Shown here piece by piece: positions 46,996-55,913 of a DNA stretch of 64,000 nt. Below the pieces are notes generated by a model. It was not told where the DNA came from and searched no databases. It worked only from the letters and a program-made list of their open reading frames with translations. The position numbers and the translations under genes are program-made. This DNA is from Conexibacter arvalis. GTDB lineage: Bacteria > Actinomycetota > Thermoleophilia > Solirubrobacterales > Solirubrobacteraceae. Position 1 is the first letter of the stretch. The number at the start of each line of letters is the position of its first letter. The DNA lies in NCBI RefSeq assembly GCF_014199525.1, contig NZ_JACHNU010000001.1, positions 1,094,182-1,158,181 on the forward strand. Reading direction: 5' to 3'.

Positions 46996-49794
46996 GTGAC
47001 GGGTCCGATGACAAGCACGGGACGGCGGCTCGGCCGCAGGCTGCTCGCGGCCTGGGCGGGTGCGCTGATCGCGCTCGCCGCGCTCGCGCTGGCCGTCGCG
47101 CCGGCGCAGGCCGCCGACGAGTTCGGGCTCGTGCCCGGCTCGTTCACCGCGACGCTCTCGACCGATCAGGCCGGCGCCCATCCCGACTCGATCGTCAGCT
47201 TCAGACTCAGAGTCAAGGACGACGGCTTCTCGCCGGTCGGCGGGATCAAGGACCTCGTCGTCGACCTGCCGCCGGGGATCGTCGGCAACCCCCAGTCGAT
47301 GCCGAAGTGCACGCCGGGCGAGCTCGATACGCGCAACGGCGGTCTCTGCCCGCTGGCCACTCAGGTCGGCTCGATCACGCTCGATCTTGTCCGGGCCGAC
47401 TACACCGGGCCGTACTCGGTCACATGGCCGGTGTACAACATGGTGCCGCGCGGCAACAAGACGGCGGAGTTCGGCTTCTTCGTGCTCGGGACGCCGATCT
47501 TCATCACGGTCAGCGTCCGGCCCGGCGACCGCGGCCTGCGCACGGAGATCCCGCGCATCATCAGCCCGATGCCGGTCCGCGGCACGAGATTGACGCTGTG
47601 GGGCGACCCCGCAGCGCCCTCGCACAACGCGATGCGCGGGTACCGCTGCATCGACGTCATATGTTTCGGCGGCAACAACCCGGCGCAGCTCTCGGTCAGA
47701 CCGTTCATGCGCAACCCGACCGAATGCGGCAGACCGGGTGCGGCCACGATCAGAGTCGACTCGTGGGAGAACCCCGGCAGATACGTCACGGCGACCGCTG
47801 ACCCGATCACGATGGTCGGCTGCGACAAGCTCGCCTTCGACGCCAGATTGGAGGTCGCACCGAACCAGACGGCGCCCGGCGCCCCAGCCGGCTACACCGT
47901 GGACCTGACGGTCCCGCAGAGCGACAACCTCAGAGATCTCGGCACGCCCGACCTGAGAAAGGCGGTCGTGCGGCTGCCGGCCGGGGTCGCGATCAACGCG
48001 TCTGGCTCCGACGGCCTGCTGGGCTGCACGCCGGCGCAGATCGGCCTCGACGACAACGACGATCCCGGCTGTCCACAGGGCTCCAAGATCGGGACCGTGC
48101 AGATCAAGACGCCGTTGCTGGAGGAACCGTTGACGGGCGGGATCTACCTCGCCCAGCCGCATGACAACCAGTTCGGCTCGATGCTCGCGCTCTACCTCGT
48201 CGCGCAGGGCTCGGGCGTGACGCTCAAGCTGCCGGGCGAGATCAAGGCCGATCCGTCGACGGGGCAGCTGACCGCGACGTTCGACGACAACCCGCAGCTG
48301 CCGTTCACCAACCTCCGGCTGTCGTTCAACGGCGGTCCGCGTGCGCCGCTCGTGAACCCGGCACTCCCGGGCACGTACACGACGGTGTCGGAGCTGACCT
48401 CGTGGTCGGGCGAGACGGAGGTCTCCAGCAGCACGTTCGAGATCTCCGGTCCGGCGACGCCCGGGTTCGCCCCGCGGCTGTCGGCCGGCGTGCAGAACCC
48501 GGCAGCGGGTGCCTTCTCGCCGTTCTCGCTGACCGTGGCGCGCGCCGACGGCGACAGCGCGCTGAAGTCGATCAAGGGCGTCCGGCTGCCTGAGGGCCTG
48601 CTGGCGATGATCTCGTCGGTGCCGCTGTGCGACGCGGCGCTGGCAGCCGCCGGCACCTGCCCGGAGGCATCGCGCGTCGGTCACGTGCAGGTCGCCGCTG
48701 GCGCCGGCGCGACGCCGGTGTGGCTCCCGCAGCAGGGCAAGAAGGCGACCGGCGTCTACCTGACCGGCGCGCACAACGGCGCGCCGTACGGCCTGTCGAT
48801 CGTCGTGCCGGCGCAGGCCGGTCCGTTCGACCTCGGGACCGTCGTGCTGCGGTCGGCGCTGCACGTCGACCAGCGCACCACGGCGATCACCGCGGACACG
48901 GACGACCTGCCGACGATCCTCCAGGGGATCCCGCTGAACATCCGCGAGGTGCGGATGATCCTCGACCGGCCGGGCTTCATGTTCAACCCGACCTCGTGCG
49001 ATGCGACGAGCGTCGACGCGCAGGTGCGGTCGGTGGCGGACGCCGTCGCCAACCTGAGCAACCGCTTCCAGGTCGGTGGCTGCGCGGCGCTGCCGTTCAA
49101 GCCGAAGCTGACGTTGAGAGTCGGCGAGAGGGGCAAGACGGGCAATAGACGGATGCCGCCGTTGGATGTGACGTTGTCGATGTCGAGAGGTCAGGCGAAC
49201 AATCGTGGTGTGCGGGTGACGTTGCCGCGGGCGTTCAATTCGCGGTTGCGGGTGATCAACGATGCCTGCTCGTTGGAGGAGTTCCATGCGGGCCAGGCGG
49301 GGTGCAAGCAGGTCGGGACGGCGGTGGCGAAGACGCCGTTGCTGCAGGAGCCGCTGCTGGGCCGGGCGTTCTTCGTCAAGCATCCGGAGCGGAGACTGCC
49401 CGACCTGATGGTGGCGCTGCAGGGCCAGGGCTCGGCGTCGTTGGTCAAGGTGAATCTGACGGGCAAGGTGGTCATTCCGAGAAACCTGAGCCTGCGGACC
49501 AACTTCGACACGGTGCCGGACGTGCCGATCGATTCGTTCACGCTGAGCCTGCAGGGCGGCAAGAACGGCGTGATCGGCAATATCGGCAATATCTGCTCGG
49601 CGAAGGTCAAGCGCGGGCTGAAGGCCGGTGTCGTCTTCACCGGCCAGAGCGGCAAGCGGGTCGCGCGCCAGCAGAAGATGACGGTCGTCGGCTGCGGGAA
49701 GGCGACCGGCAAGAAGAAGGCGGCCGGCAAGAAGAAGTCGGCCGGCAAGAAGAGAGCCGCGAAGAACGCGGCCAAGAAGGTCGCCAAGCGGTAG
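46996..49794 (+). CDS. Large exported modular surface protein of operon B
   Basis: A protein of 932 residues with a signal peptide (AWAGALIALAALALAVAPAQA). It has the same modules as its paralogue: QAGAHPDSIVSF, LPPGIVGNPQSM, FDDNPQLPFTNLRLSF, VPAQAGPFDLGTVVLRSAL and FMFNPTSCD, and a Lys/Ala-rich C-terminal tail. The last 235 residues differ from operon A at only a few positions, whereas the first 700 differ strongly. I chose the GTG at 46996 because GGAGAGG lies four bases upstream, as in operon A; an ATG at 46966 that shares its A with the preceding stop is an alternative. The function is unknown. Confidence 0.75.
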   Translation: MTGPMTSTGRRLGRRLLAAWAGALIALAALALAVAPAQAADEFGLVPGSFTATLSTDQAGAHPDSIVSFRLRVKDDGFSPVGGIKDLVVDLPPGIVGNPQSMPKCTPGELDTRNGGLCPLATQVGSITLDLVRADYTGPYSVTWPVYNMVPRGNKTAEFGFFVLGTPIFITVSVRPGDRGLRTEIPRIISPMPVRGTRLTLWGDPAAPSHNAMRGYRCIDVICFGGNNPAQLSVRPFMRNPTECGRPGAATIRVDSWENPGRYVTATADPITMVGCDKLAFDARLEVAPNQTAPGAPAGYTVDLTVPQSDNLRDLGTPDLRKAVVRLPAGVAINASGSDGLLGCTPAQIGLDDNDDPGCPQGSKIGTVQIKTPLLEEPLTGGIYLAQPHDNQFGSMLALYLVAQGSGVTLKLPGEIKADPSTGQLTATFDDNPQLPFTNLRLSFNGGPRAPLVNPALPGTYTTVSELTSWSGETEVSSSTFEISGPATPGFAPRLSAGVQNPAAGAFSPFSLTVARADGDSALKSIKGVRLPEGLLAMISSVPLCDAALAAAGTCPEASRVGHVQVAAGAGATPVWLPQQGKKATGVYLTGAHNGAPYGLSIVVPAQAGPFDLGTVVLRSALHVDQRTTAITADTDDLPTILQGIPLNIREVRMILDRPGFMFNPTSCDATSVDAQVRSVADAVANLSNRFQVGGCAALPFKPKLTLRVGERGKTGNRRMPPLDVTLSMSRGQANNRGVRVTLPRAFNSRLRVINDACSLEEFHAGQAGCKQVGTAVAKTPLLQEPLLGRAFFVKHPERRLPDLMVALQGQGSASLVKVNLTGKVVIPRNLSLRTNFDTVPDVPIDSFTLSLQGGKNGVIGNIGNICSAKVKRGLKAGVVFTGQSGKRVARQQKMTVVGCGKATGKKKAAGKKKSAGKKRAAKNAAKKVAKR

Positions 49795-50028
49795 CGGCTC
49801 GGACGGCCGGGATGCGGATCCGCTCCGCCTCCCGGCCGCCGCGCAGACTTCCTCCACCACCCAACCGCAGAGCCGCCGCGACCTCGGCTCTGCACGGCAA
49901 CGAGACCGGGGGCGGCGCCCGAAAGCGCCCGCCCCCGGCGTCGTTCCGGGGCTCGGGCGCGGATGACGGTCAGCCCGCGACGCCGTCGAGCGGGATCAGC
50001 CGCCGAGCGAGCTGAGGTGAGAGCCCTG
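49088..50028 (+). repeat. Long near-identical direct repeat, copy B (3' end of operon B and epimerase end)
   Basis: This copy of 43520-44434 includes the end of the second large surface protein, the hairpin array and the last 33 bp of the intact epimerase gene. Confidence 0.85.
49804..49938 (+). terminator. Triple-hairpin terminator region of operon B
   Basis: The three stems of operon A recur: CGGCCGGGA with TCCCGGCCG (49804-49838), GCAGAGCCG with CGGCTCTGC, and CCGGGGGCGG with CCGCCCCCGG (49906-49938). They lie between convergent genes and may stop transcription from both sides. Confidence 0.7.
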
Positions 50029-50985
50029 GGAGAGGTCCTGCTCGCGCAGCCAGGCGACCGTCTGGGCGATCCCCTCGCGCACGCCGATCTGCGCCTCCCA
50101 GCCGAGCAGATCCCTCGCCTTCTCGACCGACGGCCAGCGGCGCACGACGTCGACCTCGAAGGTCGGCAGGTGCTTCAGCTCGAAGGCGGCCGGGTCCTCG
50201 CCGCACTCCTCCCAGATGATCCGGGCGGTCTCGGCGATCGTCAGCTCCTCGGACGCGGAGATGTTGAAGTCCTCGTTGAGCGCGGCGGGGTGGCCGGTCG
50301 CGACGACGATCCCGTCGGCGATGTCGTCGATGTGGGTGAGCGTCCGCGTCTGTCTGCCGGAGCCGAAGATCTCCAGCGGCTTCTGGCCCGACAGCACCTT
50401 CTTGATCACGTCCGGGACCATGTGCGCGATGCCGGGCTCGGGATCTGGCATCTCGCCCGGGCCGTAGGCGTTGAAGGGGCGGCAGATCGTGTACGGCAGG
50501 CCGTGCTCGACGTGCGCGGCGCGGCAGTAGATTTCGCCGGTCAGCTTCGAGAAGCCGTAGGCCGAGGTCGGCGTCGGGCACTGCGGCAGGTAGGCCTCGG
50601 TCGTCGGGTACTCGGTCGCGTTCTCGAACACCATCGACGAGCTGACGTAGGTGAAGCGCTCGACGCCGAGGTCGATCGCGGCGCGGAAGACGGCGTTGTA
50701 GAGGCCGTTGTTCATCTCCGTCAGCGTGTACGGCAGCTTGTGGAAGTTGCCGATCCCGCCGACGATCGCCGCCAGGTGGATGACGAGCGGGCAGCCCTCC
50801 ATCGCCTGCTTGGCCTGGTCGACGTCGCGCAGGTCGCCCGTGTGGATCTCGCACGCCTCGCGCATCCACAGCGGCGCCGGGCGCTGGTCGGAGACGCGGA
50901 CCTCGTAGGCCGGGTCGCGCATCAGGCGTCGGACGACCGCGGCGCCGATCGTTCCGGCGCCGCCGGTGACGAGCACGCGCGTCAT
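49996..50985 (-). CDS. NAD-dependent nucleotide-sugar epimerase/dehydratase (extended SDR)
   Basis: A 329-residue extended SDR with TRVLVTGGAGTIGAAVVRRL at the N-terminus, VSSSMVFENATEYP, the catalytic YGFSK near residue 150 and the substrate-region ICRPFNAYGPGE. The family includes UDP-sugar epimerases and decarboxylases; the exact sugar is not certain. The ATG at 50985 overlaps the stop of the UDP-sugar dehydrogenase by four bases (ATGA), so the two form a pathway pair. Its last 33 bases were copied to 44402-44434. Confidence 0.85.
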   Translation of the reverse strand: MTRVLVTGGAGTIGAAVVRRLMRDPAYEVRVSDQRPAPLWMREACEIHTGDLRDVDQAKQAMEGCPLVIHLAAIVGGIGNFHKLPYTLTEMNNGLYNAVFRAAIDLGVERFTYVSSSMVFENATEYPTTEAYLPQCPTPTSAYGFSKLTGEIYCRAAHVEHGLPYTICRPFNAYGPGEMPDPEPGIAHMVPDVIKKVLSGQKPLEIFGSGRQTRTLTHIDDIADGIVVATGHPAALNEDFNISASEELTIAETARIIWEECGEDPAAFELKHLPTFEVDVVRRWPSVEKARDLLGWEAQIGVREGIAQTVAWLREQDLSQGSHLSSLGG

Positions 50986-52277
50986 TGCTTGGGCGACTCC
51001 TCCACGCCGGGGCCGCCGACGAGCGCGACCTCGTCGGCGAATGCGAACACCTGGCCGCTGCCGAGGCAGTTCCACGGGTCGACCAGCAGCGCGTCGTCGG
51101 CGGCGAGCGCCGCGATCGCCTGCACCGTCGCCGGCTCCGAGAAGCGCGAGTGGTTGGCGGCGACGACGACGACGTCGGCGTCGCGCAGCGCCTCCTCCAG
51201 CGGTTGCGTCGGCGAGGCGACGAGCGGGTCGTGGACCGCGACGTCGGCGAGCTCGCGCTCCAGCAGCCGCACGAGCTTGTGCGCGAGCGAGTCGCGCTCG
51301 TCGTCGGTGTCGCGCTTGAAGGCGAGGCCGAGCACCGCGACCTTGCGGCCGTTGAGCGAGCCGCCGTCGATCCGCCGCTTCATCCCCGTGACGAGGAAGT
51401 TCGGGACCGACTCGTTGACACGCGAGACGGCCAGCAGCATGCCGGGGGCGTTCGAGCGCTCCTCGGAGAAGGCGAAGTCCTTGCGCAGGCAGGTGCCGGC
51501 GGTGAAGCCCGGCTGCGCGAGGCCGCCGCGCGGGTAGTCGCGGTTGACGAGGTCGATCACCTCGAAGACGTTCGCGCCGTACTGCTCGCAGTCCATCATC
51601 AGCAGGTTCGGCAGCGCGAAGGTCGTGTAGCGCATGATGTTCGCCCAGATCTTCGCCAGCTCGGCCTGCACCGGCGTCGTCTGCACGATCTCGGCGTCGA
51701 AGACCTCGAACAGCTCGGCGGTGCGGCGGCCGGCCTCCTCGCCGACGCCGCCGATGATGCACGGCAGCGTGTCGATCTCCTCGAGGAAGCGGCCGGCGGC
51801 GATCCGCTCCGGCGCGTGCGCGACGAAGACCTCCTCCCCGACGCGGAAACCCCGCTTGCGCTCGAGGTAGCCGGCGACGAACTCGGTCGTGCCGGGCGCG
51901 ATCGTCGAGCGCAGCACGATCGTCTGCCCCGGCCGCAGCAGCGGCAGCAGGTCGTCGAGCACCGAGCGGATGTCGCTCATGTCGATCTCGATGTGCGACA
52001 GCGACGGCGTGCCGAGCGTCAGCACGATCGCGTCCGCCGCGGCGGCGTCGGTCACGTCGGCGGTCGTCGACATCCGGCCGGAGGCGTGGACGCGCGCGAT
52101 CAGCTCGTCGGCGCCGGTCTCCATGAACGGCATGCGCCCGGAGGAGATCGCCTCCAGACGGCCGGCGTCGTTGTCGACGCCGACGACCGTCAGGCCGCGG
52201 TCGGCGAAGCTGAGGGCGAGCGGCAGACCGATCCGGCCGAGGCCGATGACCGCGACGTCGGGGGCGGGGGCGCTCAT
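50982..52277 (-). CDS. UDP-sugar 6-dehydrogenase (UDP-N-acetyl-mannosamine/glucose dehydrogenase family)
   Basis: A 431-residue enzyme with three domains: the NAD-binding PDVAVIGLGRIGLPLALSFA, LTLGTPSL and LRSTIAPGTTE; the central helical domain with ELAKIWANIMRYTTFALPN; and the catalytic TAGTCLRKDF with the nucleophile Cys and its Lys, followed by the C-terminal GRKVAVLGLAFKRDTDDERDS. It oxidises C6 of a UDP-sugar to the uronate in two NAD-dependent steps. The WecC/WbpA branch, which acts on UDP-ManNAc or UDP-GlcNAc, looks closer than UDP-glucose dehydrogenase, but that is a judgement by eye. It is followed by the epimerase in overlapping frame. Confidence 0.88.
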   Translation of the reverse strand: MSAPAPDVAVIGLGRIGLPLALSFADRGLTVVGVDNDAGRLEAISSGRMPFMETGADELIARVHASGRMSTTADVTDAAAADAIVLTLGTPSLSHIEIDMSDIRSVLDDLLPLLRPGQTIVLRSTIAPGTTEFVAGYLERKRGFRVGEEVFVAHAPERIAAGRFLEEIDTLPCIIGGVGEEAGRRTAELFEVFDAEIVQTTPVQAELAKIWANIMRYTTFALPNLLMMDCEQYGANVFEVIDLVNRDYPRGGLAQPGFTAGTCLRKDFAFSEERSNAPGMLLAVSRVNESVPNFLVTGMKRRIDGGSLNGRKVAVLGLAFKRDTDDERDSLAHKLVRLLERELADVAVHDPLVASPTQPLEEALRDADVVVVAANHSRFSEPATVQAIAALAADDALLVDPWNCLGSGQVFAFADEVALVGGPGVEESPKQ

Positions 52278-52290
52278 GACCTCGAAGAGG

Positions 52291-53148
52291 CTAGCGGTCG
52301 GGACGGCCGCGGCGTTGCGCGACCCACTGCCGCGCGAATCCGAACACGAATCGCGGGTTGTGGCGCGCGTAGCGCTTCCACAGCCGGCGCGGCTCCTGCT
52401 TGAGCCGGAACAGCCACTCGAGGCCGTGGCGCTGCATCCACGGCGGCGCCTGCGGGACGAGGCCGGCGTGGAAGTCGAAGGCGGCGCCGACGCCGATCAG
52501 GACCGGCGCGTCGAGGCGGTCACGCATCGCCGCCATCCACTTCTCCTGCTTCGGCACGCCGATGCCGACCCAGACGACGTCGGGACGGGCGCGGTTGATG
52601 TCGGCGGCGACCGCGTCGAGCTCGGCCTCCGACAGCTCCCGGAAGGGCGGCGACCAGCCGCCGACGATCCGCAGGCCGGGGAAGCGCTGGCGCAGCCGCA
52701 GCGTCAGCTTGAACAGCGCGCTCTGATCTCGACCGCCGTAGAGGTAGTGGCGCTGGCCGGTGCGCGCGGCGCGTTGGCAGGCGCGCTCCATCAGCTCGGG
52801 GCCGTAGACGCGCTCGTTGATGTCGTGGCCGAGCGCGCGCAGCGCCCAGGCGAGCGGCTGCCCGTCGGGGACGGTGAAGGCGGCGCCGGCGACGGCCTCG
52901 CGCAGGCCGACGTCCTCGCGCGACTCCATCACGGTGTGGACTGCGGCGACGCAGACGTACTCGCGCACGTCGGCGGCGACGGCGGCGTCGATCCAGTCGA
53001 GCGCGCGCTCGTAGTCGGTCAGCGCGAGCGGGAGGTCGAGCACGGGGACCTGCTCGACGGTGGGCAGCTCCGCAGCGGGCGCGGGGGCCGGCGCCGGCGC
53101 GCTGCGGGCGGGATGAGGGGAGATGACTTCGAAGGAGGAGGTCGACAT
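52291..53148 (-). CDS. WecG/TagA/CpsF-family glycosyltransferase
   Basis: A 285-residue transferase of family 26. After a Pro/Ala-rich N-terminal stretch the domain begins with PVLDLPLALTDYERALDWI and shows the conserved AAVHTVMESRE, FTVPDGQPLAWALR, YGPELMER, GGRDQSALF, GIGVPKQEKWM and GVGAAFDFHAGLVPQAPPWMQRHGLEWLFRL. WecG and TagA add N-acetylmannosamine(uronate) to a lipid-linked GlcNAc, which fits the adjacent UDP-sugar dehydrogenase. It starts 13 bases upstream of the dehydrogenase in the same direction. About 190 bp upstream carry a weak TTGACG-like -35 and a hairpin but no gene. Confidence 0.92.
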   Translation of the reverse strand: MSTSSFEVISPHPARSAPAPAPAPAAELPTVEQVPVLDLPLALTDYERALDWIDAAVAADVREYVCVAAVHTVMESREDVGLREAVAGAAFTVPDGQPLAWALRALGHDINERVYGPELMERACQRAARTGQRHYLYGGRDQSALFKLTLRLRQRFPGLRIVGGWSPPFRELSEAELDAVAADINRARPDVVWVGIGVPKQEKWMAAMRDRLDAPVLIGVGAAFDFHAGLVPQAPPWMQRHGLEWLFRLKQEPRRLWKRYARHNPRFVFGFARQWVAQRRGRPDR

Positions 53149-53340
53149 GAAGGGTCGCCGCGGCGGCGATTGATGGATCGTTCCGCCAACGTCAACGGGC
53201 GAAACGTCGGAAGGTTGCGGTGAAACGTCGCCGTCGCCGGAAGCCCGCTCCGTACATGCCCCGGTGCGCGCTGACGCGCCGGAGTCTAGGGCATGGGGCG
53301 GCAGCGGGGCCGCAAGGGTGCGCCCAGGGAGCGGCGAGGC

Positions 53341-54855
53341 TCAGCGGCCGGGCGGGAGGTAGGAGACGTTCGGGGGCTCCTGGGAGAAGCGGATCGAGGC
53401 GACGCGAGGCGGCTGCACGAGGATGGGGGACGCGGAGCGATAGCGCTGCAGCACCCACCGTTCGGTCCGCGTTTCGTCAGGTCCTGTGAAGCCGGGCGCC
53501 TCGAACTGCGTCCCGACCTGGTCGGGCAGCCGCTGTTCGGCGCCGGGCCCGGCCGCGCCCGCGACACCGACGACGTCGACCTCGCGCACCGGCCGCCCTG
53601 CGAGGGGCAGCGTCGTCAGCTCCGGCCGGTAGTAGCGGAGGACGAGGCCGCCGTTGGCCGGCGCGATGACGATCGCGCGCGGCTCGCGGGAGACGCCGAG
53701 TCCGCGCGCGAGGCCCTCCCAATCGGCGCGCTGGTAGCCGGGCGAGACGGCGACGGCGGTCACGATCGCGACCGAGATGCCACAGAGCAGCCCGAGCAGC
53801 GCCGGCCCGGTTCGGCGCTCGGCGGCGAAGCCGGCTGCCAGCGCCGTCGCGAGCGGAACGAGCGCCGGCAGCAGGTTGCGCGTGTTGAGGTAGTCGGCGC
53901 CCGCGACCGCCGCCAACAGCGGCAGCGCAATCCCGCACAGGCCGATGCCCCCGACGAGCATGGCCCGCCACCGCACCTGCGGGGCAGCCCTGCGCAGCAG
54001 CAGCCACGCGCCGCCAGCCGCGAGCGCGGTGCCGAGCAGGCCGAGCGGCAGCGCGAGCGGGCCGCGGTAGCCGAGCAGGAACTGCTTCGGGATCTGCACG
54101 AGGCGGACCGCGATCGCGTCCTGGGCGATGTCGTACGGATTGCCGCGCTGCTCCAGCAGCATCGGCAGCAGCGCCGCCGTCACGAGCGCCAGGGCGGCGG
54201 TCGCGCCGACGACCGCGCCGCGCCGCGGATGTCTCCACAGCAGCCACGCGATCTGCGGGGCGAGCACGAAGCAGGAGAAGTAGTGGGTCGCCAGCGTGAG
54301 CGCCGAGACGATCGCCCACCAGACGAGCAGGCGCGGGCGGTCGTCGTCGAGGCCGCGCAGGAACAGCAGCAGCGAGACCGCGCTCAGCAGCGCGACCAGC
54401 TCGTAGTTGCGCGCCTCCTGCGAGAACCAGACCAGCAGCGGGTTGACCGCGATCAGCGCCGCCGTCGCGAGCGCGACGCGCGTGCCGCCGACGCGCCGGC
54501 CGATCGCCCACGCGACGGCGACCAGCAGCGTGCCGGCGACCGCCGACAGCGCCCGCAGCGCCGCCTCCGACTCGCCGAGCGCTCTCGTCGTCAGCCATTC
54601 GAGCACGTAGAAGAGCGGCGGATTGCTCTCTCTGTGCGGCAGCGCGTCGAGCATCTCGCCGAACGGCAGCCGCGTCAGCTCCCACGTGGCCGCCTCGTCG
54701 AACCAGAGGCTCTGGGTGCCGAGGCCGGCGAAGCGCAGCACGGCACCGAGGACGACGATCGCGGCGAGCGGGAGCCAGCCGACGACGGAGACGGCGCGGA
54801 GAGAACGGGGCGATGCCGGAGACGCGAGGGCGGGATCGTCGACGCGCACCGGCAC
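53341..54855 (-). CDS. GT-C (family 39/83-like) membrane glycosyltransferase
   Basis: A 504-residue membrane protein with about eleven hydrophobic helices. After the first helix comes GTQSLWFDEAATWELTRLPF with the acidic DE pair, then RESNPPLFYVLEW, both typical of PMT/ArnT-like enzymes that use polyprenyl-phosphate sugars. A soluble C-terminal part of about 130 residues follows. The protein resembles the one at 16681-18297 in organisation. I chose the GTG at 54855; a GTG at 54849 is nearly equivalent. It diverges from the family 2 gene at 54952. Confidence 0.85.
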   Translation of the reverse strand: MPVRVDDPALASPASPRSLRAVSVVGWLPLAAIVVLGAVLRFAGLGTQSLWFDEAATWELTRLPFGEMLDALPHRESNPPLFYVLEWLTTRALGESEAALRALSAVAGTLLVAVAWAIGRRVGGTRVALATAALIAVNPLLVWFSQEARNYELVALLSAVSLLLFLRGLDDDRPRLLVWWAIVSALTLATHYFSCFVLAPQIAWLLWRHPRRGAVVGATAALALVTAALLPMLLEQRGNPYDIAQDAIAVRLVQIPKQFLLGYRGPLALPLGLLGTALAAGGAWLLLRRAAPQVRWRAMLVGGIGLCGIALPLLAAVAGADYLNTRNLLPALVPLATALAAGFAAERRTGPALLGLLCGISVAIVTAVAVSPGYQRADWEGLARGLGVSREPRAIVIAPANGGLVLRYYRPELTTLPLAGRPVREVDVVGVAGAAGPGAEQRLPDQVGTQFEAPGFTGPDETRTERWVLQRYRSASPILVQPPRVASIRFSQEPPNVSYLPPGR

Positions 54856-54951
54856 ACAGTAGCCGCGGGTGCGACGACGCCACCGCCCGCCGCCGCATCC
54901 ATCGCCGTCGCGTGGGTGGTCGCGGGCCGACGCCGCTACTCTCCGGCGCGC

Positions 54952-55878
54952 ATGAGAGCCGACATCGTCGTCGTCACCTGGCACGGCCGTGAGGTGCTCG
55001 CCTCCTGCCTCGAGCACCTCGAACGGCAGACCGAGCGTCATCGCGTGATCGTCGTCGACAACGCCTCCGGCGACGGGACCGCGGAGCTGGTGGGTGAGCG
55101 ATTCCCGCACGTCACCTTCGTCGAGCTGCCGGAGAACCGCGGCTTCGGCGCCGCTGTGAACGCCGGTGCGGCAGTCGGCGACGGCGAGGCGATCGTGCTC
55201 GTCAACAACGATGTCGACGCCGATCCAGGCTTCGTCGCCGCGCTGCTGGCTCCCCTGCGTGGTGACGCCCGCGTCGGCATGGTCGCCGGGATGACGCTGA
55301 TGCCCGGGCGCGAGGCGGTCGACGCCTTCGGGATCCAGCTCGACGCCGGTCTCGCCGCCTACAACCGGCTGCGACACGCGTCGCCCGCGGAAGCGGAGAA
55401 CGCCGGACTGCTTGCCGGCCCCAGCGGCGGCGCGGCCGCATACCGCCGCGCCGCGTTCGACGCAGTCGGCGGGTTCGACGAGACGCTGATCGCCTACGGC
55501 GAGGACGTCGACCTGCTGCTGCGCCTGCGCGCCGCCGGTTGGAAGGCGGCCGCGGCGCCGGCCGCTCGCGGCGTCCACCTCGGTGGCGCGACGATCGGAG
55601 TCGACTCGCCGCAGCAGCGCTGGCTGTCGGGCTTCGCTCGCGGTTTCCTGCTGCGGCGTTGGGGCGTGCTGCGCTCCCGCAGCGCGCTGCACGCCCTGAC
55701 CGTAGACGCGCTCGTGATCGGCTGGGGCGTCGCGCGCCACAGGACGCTCTCGCCGCTGCGCAGCCGCGTCGCCGGCTGGCGCGCCGCGGGACGCGGGTCG
55801 CGGCTGCTGCCTGCCGGCGCGGTCGACGAGTCGATCAGGCTCGTCGAGGCCGTCCGGCGGCTCCGCAGCGCCCGTTAG
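54952..55878 (+). CDS. Family 2 glycosyltransferase, rhamnosyltransferase-like
   Basis: A 308-residue GT-A protein. VVVTWHGREVLASCLEHL, VVDNASGDGTAELV, ENRGFGAAVNAGAAV and the DxD-type VNNDVDADPGF are in the standard order, followed by GPSGGAAAYRRAAFDAVGGFDE and YGEDVDLLLRLRAAGW with the catalytic acid. This arrangement is that of the WbbL-like rhamnosyltransferase group, though the sugar is not proved. The C-terminal 70 residues may form an amphipathic membrane-association region. It stands upstream of a minus-strand transferase that converges on it. Confidence 0.88.
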   Translation: MRADIVVVTWHGREVLASCLEHLERQTERHRVIVVDNASGDGTAELVGERFPHVTFVELPENRGFGAAVNAGAAVGDGEAIVLVNNDVDADPGFVAALLAPLRGDARVGMVAGMTLMPGREAVDAFGIQLDAGLAAYNRLRHASPAEAENAGLLAGPSGGAAAYRRAAFDAVGGFDETLIAYGEDVDLLLRLRAAGWKAAAAPAARGVHLGGATIGVDSPQQRWLSGFARGFLLRRWGVLRSRSALHALTVDALVIGWGVARHRTLSPLRSRVAGWRAAGRGSRLLPAGAVDESIRLVEAVRRLRSAR

Positions 55879-55913
55879 GCGTTCTCGCCGCCCAGCGCCT
55901 CGGGAGCAACTGG

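Noticed and set aside
44402-50028. Integrative element bounded by 33-bp att-like repeats at a gene end
   Set aside because: The repeats are part of a ~900-bp homologous tract, and there is no integrase or other mobility gene between them. Duplication and conversion explain the pattern.
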